A stretch of 64,000 bases of DNA from Sanguinoderma infundibulare (GCA_032821775.1 JAVLRN010000009.1:2666001-2730000); one strand, 5' to 3'; positions 35,795 to 48,187 are shown, counted from the first letter of the stretch. A program made the numbers and translations. The notes: generated from the letters alone by a model not told the origin.

Positions 35795-37537
35795 ACCTCC
35801 AGCTCATTTGCTAACAACATTACCATGCTCACAGTGCTCGTACCCGACCTCCTCGGATGGTCTGGCCGCCACGCGTGCCGGTTCGACATTCCCAAGTTCA
35901 AGATGTTACACTGCACTCGGAACGAGAAGCGGTACCAGCCGCTCCCCCTCGTTTTCGGTGATCACACCATCCAGCCATCAGACTCCGCTAAGTATCTTGG
36001 TTTCATCCTCGATCGTCGCCTCCGCTGGCGTGAACATGCTGATTACGCTATTGCCAAGGGGACCTCCACCGCCCTCGCGGTGGCCCGCCTCTCGAAGCCT
36101 TCCTATGGCCTCCCCCACAAGCACATCCGTACCCTAATCCGATCGGTCGTCTTCCCGCGGATGGAGTACGGACTGTCGGTCTGGTACACCCCCGTCATCA
36201 AGCCGCCGGGAGCATCGCGGCGCAAGGGTTCCGTCGGACTGGCTCGCCGCCTCGGCACCATCCAGCGGCTCGCCGCACGGATCATCTGTGGCGCCTTCAA
36301 AACGACAAGCACCGACTTCCTCGACTACCACGCATACCTGCCGCCCATTGACTTGCGCCTGAACCACACAGCCTTCAACAGCACGGCACGCCTGGTCACC
36401 CTCCCACCGCCCCACCCCCTTCACCCCATGGTCAAGCGCTGCGCGCGCAGTTATCCCCGCCTACACCGCTCCCCATTGCACGAACTCCTCTACTCCTTCC
36501 CGGAGCTCCGGAATGTCGAAACCATCGACCCGGCCCTGGGTGGTGAAGTTGACGGCGCACTCACATTTGTAGCAGCCAGCGACAAGGAGCAGGCGGCTCG
36601 GGAGGCCCAACGGGCGGTGAGTACCAACCGACTTCACGTCTTTACTGACAGTGTCCTTTCCGAAGACGGCTCGGGCGCAGCCGCGTCCACGACAGGCCGG
36701 GCTCAGTGCCATGCGCGGCGTGCACACCTCGGCGCCTCGGCCGGGCGTACCCTCCTCGACACCAAGGTCGCGGGACTGGTCCTCGCTCTTGTCGTCGCGG
36801 AGGCGGAACCCCGAGCTACGAAGGTCAACATTTATAGCAACAGCAAGAGCGCGATCACCGCCGTCCGGGAGCGACGCCCCCAGCCTGGCCAGCAGCTAGT
36901 GGAGCTCTTCCACCAGCAGCTCGCCCGACTGAAACGCAAGCGCCATTCACTCGCGGTTACCCTGATGTGGGCCCCAGGCCACAGCGGCGGCGACAGTGCA
37001 CTCGCGGCCAACATTCACGCACAAACAGCGGCGACCGGAAGCTCGTCAACCCTCCCGCGCAGCACCCAGGGGCTCCTCGATCTCCCGAGGAGTGTCGATT
37101 CACTCAAGCGGGGCGCCGCCGCGCGCACCCTGGACGAATGGAAGACGCGATGGATCGCCTCGCCCCAGGGTAGCCGGTTGGCGCGCCACATCGACCCGAC
37201 CCCCCCGGGCGGGCAAGTCCTTCGGTGGTTCAAGAAGCTCCCCCGCCGCCAGGCCAGCATCATTTCGCAGCTCCGGAGCGGCCACATCGGCCTCAACAAA
37301 TACCTCCACCGCATCAAGGCCATCTCCTCTCCCCTTTGCACCGCCTGCAACGAGCCCGAGACCGTCGAACACTTCCTTTTCTCCTGCCGTCGTTTCCGAG
37401 AGGAGCGCGACACGCTGCGACGCGCTGTCGGCAGCCCCCTTTCCTCCCGCACGGTGCTCGGCGACGTCAAGCACCGGGCGGCGCTCATCGATTACGTCGA
37501 GGCGACGGGTCGCTTCGAGCACTACCTGGAACACTAA
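35795..37537 (+). pseudogene. LINE ORF2 fragment: RT C-terminus, RNase H-like, CCHC
   Basis: About 580 residues, truncated at the N-terminus, so the RT catalytic motifs are gone. WSGRHACRFDIPKFKMLH and KYLGFILDRRLRWREHADYA are typical of the RT C-terminal part in fungal LINEs. The RNase H region keeps the first Asp (VFTDSV), but SNS stands where SDS is usual, and the WAPGHSGGDSALAANIHA segment lacks the usual Asp. CTACNEPETVEHFLFSC is a CCHC-type zinc motif. With the RT core missing and two RNase H positions changed it should be inactive. Confidence 0.8.
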
Positions 37538-38134
37538 CCCCACACGAAACCAGCTGAGTCCTTCTCCCTTTATCTTATTTCCCTTCTTCCGCCCTCTCGC
37601 CTCCTTTCGCTACTTTTCGGCCCTTCTTTTTCGTCTCTCTCTCGGTTTTCGAACCGCACCACCTTCTCGGGACTGATCTGTCTCGTTAGGCCTCCTACGT
37701 GGGCGCGCCGCCCCTTATCCACTAGAAGATACCCCCATCCTCAAGACCCCCCCCAAAAAACCACACTGTGTTCAACCACAGTTTCCGGACCCGGAGCTCA
37801 TACGCGCTGCGACATTATGTCTTCTTGTCTCTCTCCTCCCGCTCCCCTGGGCGTCAGTGGGTGCCGGCCCAACCCGGTGCTCCGAAGGGTAGTTTGGGCG
37901 GACATCGGGGCAACCGATAGTCCGCATTCCTGGACCGCCCACGGGCGGACGTAGTCATCTACGACGACCAGCGGCCAGGTTAAGCCCCGCGCACCTTCCT
38001 TGGATGGACAGGGGGAGCATTACTATACTATACGATACTCTACTGTACACATGCTTTCCCGCCTACACGCCAGCGTAGTCACTCTGTACCTGTCTGGAGA
38101 GTAGCCACATAAGCCGTAACCGGCTTAAGCGCTA

Positions 38135-38164
38135 CTATAAAATCGGAATTCTCTCTCTCTCTCT
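38135..38164. repeat. CT microsatellite at the LINE 3' junction
   Basis: A short (CT)n run directly before the right duplication; a simple-sequence tail in place of poly-A. Confidence 0.6.
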
Positions 38165-38178
38165 CGCCTTGTGACCGT
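38165..38178. repeat. right target-site duplication of the LINE
   Basis: CGCCTTGTGACCGT, a perfect copy of 35781-35794. Confidence 0.85.
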
Positions 38179-38779
38179 GAAGGACTGTGTGCAGTGCGCC
38201 CAATGCGATGTCCCAAATGCAACAGTGGCCATCGAACCCGCACGAGGCAAGCCAGCGTCCATCCGGAGAGAAGCAGACGAAGTGGATTACGCTTGCCTCA
38301 TGACCACCTGTGAGGAGGTGGAGCTGCTGGGACGTCCGGACGTCCCACAGGCGCACGGCCGGGGTCCGTTCCGACACACCGCGGCTAGGATCACCAGTGT
38401 GGTAGCATGCGAAGGCGATCGTGGTCCCGTCAGGCGACCACGCACAGGTCGAGTGGCCCTCGAGTGATGCAACTTCGAGGGCCCCGCCCTGGCTGATGTC
38501 CCAAATCGCCACCTTCCTGTCGTGCACAACAGATGCGAGAAATCGACTATCTGAGGAGAACGCAAGCGACCAGAGCAGTCCGAAATGAGCGACCCATTCA
38601 TGGGAGACCTGCCCGTCCGAGCTCCATAGAATGATGGTAGAATCGTGAGACCCGGTTGCGATCCACTTGCTGTCCGGAGAAACAGCGAGCGAGGACACTT
38701 TGTAGTTGTGACCAGTTGCGTTCCCTACACAACCGATGAGCTGCATTGCCACCATCGTAATCGCGATTTTACAACCCAC
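38165..38779 (-). pseudogene. WD40-repeat gene, N-terminal part (blades 1-4)
   Basis: It encodes four repeats: VSPDSKWIATGSHDSTIILW, FSSDSRFLASVVHDRKVAIW, a third with SPDGTTIAFACYH, and FSPDGRWLASCGFDGHCCIW, then LHGHKA where the LINE begins. Several start codons are possible between 38779 and 38744; MVAMQLIG near 38755 is plausible. The start overlaps the end of the F-box gene by about ten bases, so the true 5' end may differ. If transcribed now, the product stops within the LINE after an (RE)n-like run. Confidence 0.8.
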
Positions 38780-40068
38780 CTACTCCGTCCGACGAGAGAG
38801 TGATTGCATTACGTTTGTGAAAACCGGGGAAATGCTGTCGGAGCACTTCAATCCAGAAAGCATTCCTGCGAGATATAGGTGTAATGGTTTCGAATGTTAT
38901 TGCGGGTTGAGGGAGATGCAGCAGTTCCTGTTCCAGCTCGGAGCATCTGGACGCGATGCGGTCTTCCTTGAGCAACTTCTGATACGCGTACCATGGGGAA
39001 TCCAAGAAGGAGACCGTAACCTTCTTCAAGGTTCGAGAATCGATAACCTTCAGCCACTCGACGACCTTCGTGATCTCGTCGGTGTCGAACTCTAGTTTTA
39101 GAGTCAGGAAGCAGAGTTGAGCCCATTCGTTCGGTTGTGGAAGTGGAAGCCATTCTGAGCAGGTTGACGGGAGTAAGTATGATGTGAATAGACCGCTACA
39201 GCCAGATGTAAAGCAGTTGTGGACTCACGTTTGTTATTTTCTCCCAAAACCAAGGACAGAGTCTCCACCGTGGATTTACCCAGCTCTAATAGAAATGCGC
39301 CTGTCGTTCCGTTAACGCTTCGGCCTACCTAAAATAAGGAAGAGTAGCTCAGCGATCGTCCGGGAGACATGGTGGATGGTCCTCACTTCGAGCGTCCTGA
39401 GCTGTAGTCGTCTTGACGAGCGTTGTCCCGCCACAAGCACGTTGGGGCTAGCATTTTTATCGATGGACACATCCCGGCAGAAGAGCTCATCGGTGCTTGG
39501 AAATGCCGCCAGTAGGCGGAGAAACTCCAGATCTGTCGCAAAATTCACGTGATAGAATCCGAGGGTCTGAATGTGCGTTCCGGATACACGACAGTGTGTG
39601 AGACTGGACTGGTGCAGATTGGTCTTCTTTTGGAGGGGCGGGGGGGGGGTGATCATATTGGAGATCAATCGCGGGTGTGAATTCGACTTTTATCAGGTTG
39701 GGAAGGATTTTGAGAGGGAGGGAAGGCACCAAGTCGGTCGGATACATGGCTATCGTCTGAACCAGGGGTGCGAGGTGGGGTTTGGCCCGGAGGAAGTCGC
39801 AAAGACTGAAGATGTCATCTATGCAGATGATCCTGACGTAGGCAACGAGAAGACAGAGACTACGAGGACGGAGTTCGCGACATGTGAGGGAAAAGTTGTA
39901 CAGCGCCTTGCGATCGTGCCGGTCGAATGGATCATGATGGCCAATGACCCTTTCAATGACCTCCCAGGGGAGAGGAGGGGACATAGCGAGTCGAGTGCGG
40001 AATGGGAGGACGAGTGCCATGGCAAATCGTGTGGGGAATGGGAGGAGGGAAAGGCAGGAGGAGTACAC
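38769..40068 (-). pseudogene. F-box/LRR-type protein with a one-base frameshift in a C10 run
   Basis: The first exon runs from about 40068 to 39329, then 39285-39229 and 39154-38769, with phase-matched introns of 43 and 74 nt. An F-box-like LPWEVIERVIGHH ... LYNFSLTCREL lies near the start (likely Met at MSPPLPWEV), followed by the leucine-rich pattern seen in many agaricomycete F-box proteins. The frame breaks at the homopolymer 39640-39649 (C10 on the coding strand): upstream sequence reads in one frame, and the conserved THCRVSGTHIQTLGFYHVNF in another. Nine C residues would restore it. This is either a real mutation or an assembly error. F-box proteins select substrates for SCF ubiquitin ligases. 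Confidence 0.65.
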
Positions 40069-41900
40069 GCGGCCGATGCAGTGTCGTCGGTGAGATATAG
40101 TCTTTGAGCCGCAGTAGCCCCGAGGGTCCGAAGGCGCGGTATCTGCCAGCCGTCTACAACGCTTCGGACGCCCGAGTCCACACTACACTGAACTCAAAAG
40201 TACCCTGAACCCTCAAGCCAGTCTCGCGACATGAATTCATACACTCCTGACCGACCGCATTTCTACTTCAGCTATGTCGAAACAACGTGGAGAGTTCATT
40301 CTGCCGCCACCTGTGGAAAGATACAAGGGCCGAGCCACGCACCGTCACGCCTGTTATTTTTAAGTCCGGGGGAGATCAGTCTACCATGTACAGCTTCCGG
40401 ACCAGCCGCGCCCCCGGAAGCTGAAGCTCCTCGACTTATTACTACGCGCAAACTGAGTCCACTTCCACATGACATAGCCAACGAGCCTATACAACGCGGG
40501 AACGATCGCCTGCATCGGTACAAGTCTACGGTATGAGTATGGATAGTAGCATGAATATTTGCATGCACGTACCTGTAGTAGGGTTCTGTCGGCGGGCAGT
40601 GTCCCTTCTGGTTCCGTACGCGCGTGGTGGTTCGTGCGTAGCGATCGATGGGATATGATATGGCAGAGAGGCAGACGAATAGAACCGTTCAGCGGATCGA
40701 GCTGAAAAGGGCGCATCATGGGTGATTGTACGGGGCGACTGTTGCGGATGTAAAGTCTCGGCCCAGCACGGATGGCGGCACACCGTTGTCGAAGGAGATA
40801 AAAACGGCCTCGTCTCCTCGTCGAGAACATGTCAGGACCACAGATAGCTGAGAAAAGCCGAGAGAAAGCCTGTGGAGAGCCTGTAGAATCAATATGCGAG
40901 CCTGTGCCAATGAGAACCGTCCGAGAAGCCAGATGTATAGACTATGTGAACGAGAGCCTGTCTGAGAGGAGACTGGGAAGAGAGAGAGAACAGATCCTGG
41001 GTTCCAAGCGGCGAACCCAGATGAGACGTCCGAGACAGTGCGGAATGTACAGATATGGATACATAAGAATGTAATCCGGCTATCTCAAGCCGGCGTGCTC
41101 GTATCGCGTCCAAGCTATATCCTACGGGATCGTCAGCATCGTCCGAACACGAAACGAAGAGTCCGAGAGGGAGAAAGCGTCTGTGTCGATGTAGGGAAAT
41201 CTAACATGTCGATGTATCGTAAGCACTCATGTCCGAACACCAATGTCGCGAGCGACACTGCCACAGCGTCCGATATTTGCGCATTTGTGATAACAATATA
41301 CGGGGGCTAGGACTGTCTGTAGGGAAAAGAATGGACATACCAGCGAACTGCGCGGCCAGGCATATGACCGTTGACGTGCGGGTGCGGTGCATAGGTGTGT
41401 CTTGACACATACAGTGCTCCGCTGGAACACTTGTGCGGGTGAGCCCGAACAAAACAAGTTGAAGGAAATTACTACATACTTGCTCAGGTCGCTCTGGTCG
41501 ACAGCGCTCGGATGTATCTCGGCGTGTTGCGTGCTCTTGGTGAGCCCGGCCGCCGCCGTCGGGAATGCGTTTTCGTCGTTCGTGTCCACGACGCATATCG
41601 GCGCTGTAACGCACCGGCAACGCTGAGCGACGATGACAGGACGCACGGTTACGCGCTGGGCCGGGGATCCAGCGATGCTGACAAGACCCTCTTTAACTTG
41701 AAGTCGCCGATGCGAAGTCTCCGGGCCAGTACAGATGAGTCTGTTCTAACATACTGATCGGCGGCGATCGGCGTGACTCCAGGACGATTATAACGAATAA
41801 CGAGCGAATGCGATCCCCGAGTATTGCGGTGGTGATCTGAACTTGAGGACTTCCATGGCACGCGAACATGTTCCCCCTGCTCTAGCGGTGCACTGGGCCC
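40069..41900. other. no supported gene
   Basis: Short open frames on both strands carry no motif I recognise. GAGCCTGT and GTCCGA words recur near 40850-41240, giving a weakly repetitive look. Confidence 0.4.
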
Positions 41901-41989
41901 TGAAGCGAAGGTCAGGTGGAGGAAAGGTCGAGTCTGTGGGTCTGTAGGGGATGAACTCACGCAGCAGGGAATGTGGTCCGTCTGCTCGA

Positions 41990-42128
41990 CAATTTCCTCT
42001 TGCAAGCGGAGAAATGGGCAATCGCCTTCGCCGTAGATCAGAGATTGATGGACGGTATCGAGTATCTCAGGGAGAGTGTCGCGCTCGTCATCTAGGCAAG
42101 TCGTCTGGCAGTCGGCATTCCAAGAGAT
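41990..42128 (-). pseudogene. relic of a third HET-domain gene
   Basis: On the minus strand, ISWNADCQTTCLDDE ... SLIYGEGDCPFLRLQEEI aligns with the MSWAA...YGEGRYAFIRLQEEI region of H1 and H2, the two HET genes described above. The rest of the domain is not recognisable on either side, so this is a decayed fragment. Confidence 0.6.
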
Positions 42129-42338
42129 GTGCTGCGAGGACGCCGAGGAGGGGACTCGAGTGCTCATCCTGGTCGTTTCGGATGCCGTGTGAGTAAGGAC
42201 TCGCCGAGATACACCATGAACCTGAGAGAAACACGACGCACGTTTGGCCAAAACCTCCAGAAGCATCCGCCCACGAGGGGACCGTTTGCTCCGCCTGAAC
42301 GATGAAACCTGCACATGGATGCCTTCCCGGAGCCGCAC

Positions 42339-43453
42339 ATGGAAGAACGGGAAGCAGGTCCCAGCATAGCTATGAACCTGGAGTCAATGACCCCGGACAG
42401 CTTCGCGCCGCTCGTCTTCCTTGACCCGTAGCCGTACTCGCCCGCTGCGAGACGGCCGCTTGACAAGTATAGATTTTTGTCGGAGGAAGGGGAAGAATGG
42501 TCACGGAGAGGAAACGTGTATTTGATTCCGAGATCTTGGAATGCGAATTCGTCTTCTTGTCAGACATGGAAGAGGATCGCGTACAGCATTTCGGGGGGTT
42601 GGCGTCGTCGTGAGTGTTAAACGACGACCGCTGCGTCGACTCTAATTGTCTATCAGTTATGATGCGATGCTTAGCTGACAGCAAGTACGTACTTCCGTAG
42701 GTAGAATCCGTATTTGGGACACCCATACTTGTGATAGTACAGGATACGAGGACGTTGAAGAGAAGGAGGAACGTGGGAAAAGATCCAAGCGGACGCGACA
42801 AGACGCGAGATCGCATGCCGCCGTCACGTGTCCGAAGTGCCCTACCAGTTCAGATCGCGGATACAGCACCCGGGCCGTCGTGCTCTCCCCGTCGACGGAC
42901 AACCCACGACGTCATGTACACCCGGCTACCTCTATGCCCCCATCGACGCTGCGCGCGACGTCCTCCGAACCGCACTTCAGTCCTGCACGAATGCGCGCGA
43001 CCCCAAACGCTTACTAGTCCGTCTCGATAAGTATCGCGACGGTCGTCTCTCTCGAATTGCCAGGATGTCCAACAAACCTGATTGCGTGATACTTAGGCTT
43101 GGAGACCATGGAACTGGCCCCGCGAATGCGGCCGTGCGCGGTTAGCGCGAGTACTTGAAGTGGGCCTGGTACGTGTTCAAGTCCGTGCGTCCGTTCTCTG
43201 CCCCCGAATGCCTGCCTGAGACTTTTTCAAGATAAGCTCGGTAGGACGAGGGCCCCACTCGCGGGTATTGACCTGACTCCCGCGAGGCAGGCGTTCGGAC
43301 GAGGCAACTATATCGGTCTTCGTGGAAGGGCGATGAACTTGATATCGGGCCGCCTAAAACTGTCGTCATATCGACGAAGGATACAAGCAGACACACATAT
43401 GCGCGCACGGCAAATAGGTGTCATGTTCGATGAGAGCACAGCGTTGGGGGGAA
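42339..43453. other. no supported gene
   Basis: An open frame at 42828-43145 (+) has some coding character (YAPIDAARDVLRTALQSC) but no start context, homology or splice support that I can defend. Confidence 0.35.
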
Positions 43454-46400
43454 TCACATTACTGTACAGCAGGGAAGCCATGCGCGTATAGACTTGGTGG
43501 GACGGCGGACGTGAGCCGTGGGCTCTCCAGGCGACAAAGACGTCGAGTTGTCCAGAAGAAGCATGGAAGACGATGCTCCTTTTTCCGCGGGAGGCCCCGA
43601 AGGTTTCTCTGAGATTTCGGCCTTGATGACAGAGGTGCCGACAGGAGGGGGTGCACTCGCTGCTGGCGGAGGCAAAGGCGCACTCCCTGACACTTGAGGA
43701 ACGAACGGCGTCGGTCGAGGGGGTAGTGGATCTGCTGGCGGCTTCTCCGGCGTCGCTGCGCCCGATCGAAGCGTGGACGACGCAGTCTGTGATCCTGCAT
43801 CCGTCGGCGGAGGACTCTGAATCGGTGCGACTGGGGACCGGCTCCCCGACAGATGGCCCTCCATGTTGGTCAAGCGATTGTCCATGTTCAGCCTCAGCGT
43901 CTTGACCTCGTTCTCGAGCCGCGCCAGGCGTTCGTCCGCGCTGTACGCCGCCTCCGATTCGTCCCAGCCGACCGGCACGGAAACGAGCGTGTGGGACCAA
44001 TGGTGGACCCGTTGCGCGTAGCGAGCGTTGGCCCGACGCTGGTACAACCAAGGCTGCTCGCGCCGAATGCGCTCATTGCACGCGTAGCATAGCAGCGGTG
44101 CGACTGGGAAATCGATCAGTGTCTGGCATACATTTACGAGGACGCGTCGCAGAACTCACGTGTATCGGTTGCGGAGGGTGGCGCACCTTCGCGACCCGCT
44201 AGAGTGGACCTTTCGCAGTCGATGCAGCACCAGTACGGACGCGACATAACAGGCCACTTGCACTCGATGCAGCGAAAGGGATCGGAGGACAGCGCAAAGA
44301 TGTTGTCGGCGACGACCTCTCCTGTTCCCACCCTCGCGACCGCCCCGTCGGCGCATATGCGAACCTTCTTCGCCTCGGACATGTAGGGATGCACGTACGA
44401 CGGCGCGCGCACCAAGCGCCACTGGACGACGCTGTGGTTTGCGGCGTGAACCTTGCCGTCGCCGATCTTCTCCTTCCCTTCGGTGAAGCAGTCGTAGCAC
44501 AGGCTGAACCAGTCAGGATAGGCCTTCTTGTCCGAGCACACTGTGCATATCATACGCGCGTGCATGATTCGGACATTGCATATGCCGCATTTGGCGTCCC
44601 TGAGACCGACGTGAACAGAAGTTCGGGTCAGCAGGACCAGAGAGTACGCGAGCGGAGGGCCTTACTCGGAGTGGACGATATTACCCCCTTCTATCGGACT
44701 TGCGTTCTCTCGCACCGCACATATATTTCCATCGTCAGCGATATGCTTCCACTGGTGAAGGTCCCCTGGATGAACATCCTTGATCAGCTCAGCCCAATCC
44801 CGCGCGGTGACGGAACCAAATCGCCAGCGGTCCTCGAGAAACAAGAGAAAGAACCGGGAACGTTGCTCTCCCCGAGCTGTGATGTCGTCAGGATACGATG
44901 TGGGGTCGCGACGTTCAAAGCTCAGCGTGCCGCTACACGTCTGAACTGCTGTGGAGGATGCGTGATTGTTCCTGACATTCATATAACGCTCGAGTTCAGC
45001 GAAATCAGGTTCGTCTATCGCAAGATGCATGTGACGCACCTTGTGTCTCGATCGCCAAGGGTAGCTACGGCGGACTCGTCTTGCGGTCGCTCGCCCGGCA
45101 TGAAATCCGCGCTCCAAGATCCCGTGAGCCGGTTGCCAGATGCCTTGATCTCGATCGAGCCTTTCCATTGCCAAGGCTCATCGTCCTTGGCAAGCGTCAC
45201 CAAGTACTGCTTCGTGAACGTGTACCGTCTTCTCTCTTGATGGTCACCGCAGACGATGAACGCCCCAAGCGCGTCCGTGCCAGATCCGGTGAAGGAGCTC
45301 CTAGATGCCTGGAAGATGGTGAAGGTGCTGTCCAACTGCTTTCCACCGTTTCCGTCGCCTAGCGAGAAGTGGCCTTTCCAGTGGCCGATCAACCCGGGCA
45401 ACGATACATTAGACTGGGAGTGAGGCTGGAGCGTCGGGAGATTGCCTTTGAGGATGACGTCCGGCTTGGGAGCTTCGTTTCCGACCACCGGGTGAGGGCG
45501 CAAATCCTCGGTATACTGCACATCGGACGGAGATGCGGCATCTGCTCCGAGTGGACACAGCCAGTACGGCCCAATCTCGGGTTTCGCTAGGACGTGGGAA
45601 TACTGAAAGTCGTCGGTACACCAGAACAATTCGCGACGCGAGCGGAAGGAAACCTACCAGGCCGAAAAAGTAATGCCCGAGCTGTTCTTTCGCATTCAAA
45701 GCACGGTACTTGAAGGTATCTAGGACAAGCACGGTTAACATCACAGGAAGCGAATCGCCTAAGTAAGAGGCTTACTTTGCAAGGACCGAATACGGTAGTG
45801 AACGACATCGCGAAGAGATGAGAGGGCCCCTTGGACGATCGAAAGCTCCTTCTGACTCAAAATGCTGCTTTCGGACGTTTGGATGACCGTCAAACTCCTT
45901 CGCAACAGGAGGAAGGCCATGGGGAGCAAGAACTGCAGTCCGTTTCCGCTAAGCTCTGGAACGTATCGGATGACATGTGAATGAACCTACGGTCTCCGTT
46001 CGTGCTCCTCCCGATACCAGCGTCAGGGCATGCTCTTCCTCGATACGATAGTTCATCGCCCGAAGCTTCTGTCCCAGGAGGGTCTCTGAGGCCACAACGT
46101 AGTTCTTGAACATCGACAGATTGCGGTCAGAGTCCCAGTCGAGGTTGTGATGCTCCGCGTTGTGGAATCCGGAGAGCAAGTCCTCGATCCAGCGTATTTC
46201 CGGGTTGGTGATGAAGGTGTTGATGGCTTCTCGGTTCCAAGGTAAAGCGTTGCTCGCCGCTTCCGCGAGATCGAGATAGAGCCGCCGGATTCGACGGTAG
46301 TACCATCGTACCGTAAGCTCGAAGCCTAACAAAGCAGCACCGAGTCAGGCATCCGGGGAGGCGGAAGATGTGCGCAATGCGTACCGACTGTCCAGTATGC

Positions 46401-48187
46401 GATCCAGTGTGGGAGTCTGGTGGTAGAACCGGCATCAGCAAAAACGCGCAGCGCCATATCGAATGGTCAATAACCTCCAGTCGAGCGGGCACAATGCAGT
46501 GAACCTGTTGATTTCGGCAGTGGTGATGTACGCCGACAGGTCGTCGTCGAGGGCTTCGACGAGCGACTGCTGATGGACGGTGATGTATTGCAATGTCCAC
46601 GAATCGGCGTCAGAAATTGGCAGCACACCCGGGTCAGGTGTTGAGTTCGTGCGCGTTTCTGAATCGTCGGCTTCATCGTCATTTCCTGCGTCAATGTCAA
46701 CGCTAGCGTTGGCGTCGGTGGGACCAGTCGGTGGGCGCTCGCGGTGGTGGAAATGATGGTAAAGCGCCACGGCGAGATGTCTCGCCTCGACGTGCCCTCG
46801 CCAGTCCTGCCCCAAAGTCAGTCGTGTACAGAACAAGCGTGTTTAATTGGACCCACATGCCGCCTCCAGACCACTTTCATATCCTGTGACGAAAATCAAG
46901 GCTCTGTTCGATCGCCGCCCTTGGAGAGAGAGAGAGAGAGTACTTACGTTGTCGACGATCTCCTTGCTATTCTCTTGCGCGATGTTGATAAGTTGTATCA
47001 TACTATTGAGGTTGTCCAAGACGACCGAGAACTTCGTTTCGAAGATGGTGTTGTCGTCAATGAGTCGATCCACGCCGCCTTTCACCTCCTTCTCCAGCTG
47101 TTCCATCGGAGGCATATCTTCGTCGACGGCGGGTCCGCGCGCAGCCGCTCTCACGTCGGCAGACTTCTTGATCAGATCCTGGAGAAGGGCGGGGTCATCA
47201 TCCGCGCGTCCTTTGGATATCATATGAAGCTGTCGTTCCGTAGCGGAGAGGTGCTTCTCGAACGTCATCTGAAAGAAGCTCTGGTTCATCTGTTTCGGAA
47301 GATCGAGGATGAGCTTCTTCAAATCAACAATGCTCAAAGCCGTGTGGATCTGGAGCAAGTCCCGCAGCGCCTCCTGGTGTTCGGCGAACTCGCTCGCGAC
47401 CTGCGTGAACTTCTCTTGCCACCTCAAGCACAGGATCACCTTCACTGTATATCCATCGGAGCGTCAGCAGACGGCTCAGCTTCCTCGGAACCGGTGTGGC
47501 ACATACCGAGGAGGTTCCGCTTGTGGTAGCTGTCGCAGACTTTGCCGCACTTGATGATGGACGTGTGGACCTTCGACATCCGCGCCTCCAGCTTCCTCTG
47601 AGCGGGTTCGGCAATTTCACCCGCCTCTACGCCCTTCAACCTGACGGCGGGTAAGCGAAACGTCGGACAATCGCAGAATCGGCGCCACTGACATTCCAAG
47701 CGTCTCCATCATGCACGTCATGGTGCCCAACAACGTCAGCGCCTTCGCGTCGTTCTCGCGCCGTGTCAGTTCGAGCACTATGCACGCGTCGAAGGCCTTC
47801 ACGGCGACTGGATACGGGAACTTCAGGTCAGCGATAATGAGATCCTGTCGCATGAATACGAAACTGACCTCCTATAAACGGATGGATGGCCGCGATCCCG
47901 CCCAGAAGGGTGCGCAACGCGTGACAGCGCTGCTTGAAATGCTCAGCTTCAGACATGGCGAACGCAGCGGCGTCCTTAGCAGCGTCGCTCTGCAATATCG
48001 GTACCACTCGACCGAAGACCACATCGCCTGTCAGACAGACAAATGAGTTGCGTACAACGAGGGTAGTCTGGAGAGCCGTACTGAAGTGGTTGTAGGTCTC
48101 TTCCGCCTCGGAGGGTTTGTAGTTTTGACCTGCTTCTACTGCAGCTTCGGCTTGTTGAGACGCGAGAGCCGTAAGATCGTCGGACAT
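43454..48187 (-). CDS. large EF-hand and ZZ-type zinc-finger protein
   Basis: Exons 48187-47869, 47807-47693, 47640-47507, 47444-46948, 46806-46475, 46416-46385, 46325-45991, 45953-45776, 45719-45658, 45602-45040, 44932 onward (end unresolved), 44599-44160 and 44103-43454; all resolved junctions match in phase. The N-terminal 350 residues are helical (LELTRREND, EFAEHQEALRDLLQIHTAL). DDDLSAYITTAE fits a 12-residue EF-hand loop, and WIAYWTVGFELTVRWYY follows it. A beta-rich region (GHWKGHFSLG ... GSWSADFMPGER) comes next, then a ZZ-type zinc finger (CGICNVRI ... CTVC ... CYDCF ... H), more Cys pairs, and a short coiled coil (RLARLENEVKTLRLNMD). The architecture resembles uncharacterised agaricomycete proteins; calcium and zinc binding are predictions. 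Confidence 0.75.
46928..46941. repeat. (GA)n microsatellite in an intron
   Basis: A pure GA run directly beside the GTAAGT donor at 46947 of the EF-hand/ZZ gene. Length changes could affect splicing. Confidence 0.6.

Larger units (their letters stand above)
35795..38164 (+). mobile_element. 5'-truncated LINE (non-LTR retrotransposon) in the WD40 gene
   Basis: 2370 bases between 14-bp target-site duplications. The coding part is open from the first base and ends at 37537: the C-terminal end of a reverse transcriptase, an RNase H-like region and a CCHC-type motif. About 620 bases of 3' UTR follow, ending in ATAAAATCGGAATT then (CT)n rather than a poly-A tail. It lies antisense to the WD40 gene. 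Confidence 0.85.

Noticed and set aside
35265..38779. Two separate WD40 genes either side of a retrotransposon
   Set aside because: The 14-bp duplication and the exact frame restoration show one gene split by insertion.
39286..39328. A 28-nt micro-intron in the F-box gene
   Set aside because: A 43-nt intron ending TTCTATTAG with a TTAAC branch-like site fits the phase better.
45015..45040. Frameshift in the EF-hand/ZZ gene near 45.04 kb, and another near 47.87 kb
   Set aside because: Introns 45039-44933 and 47868-47808 with good donors and acceptors resolve both in phase.
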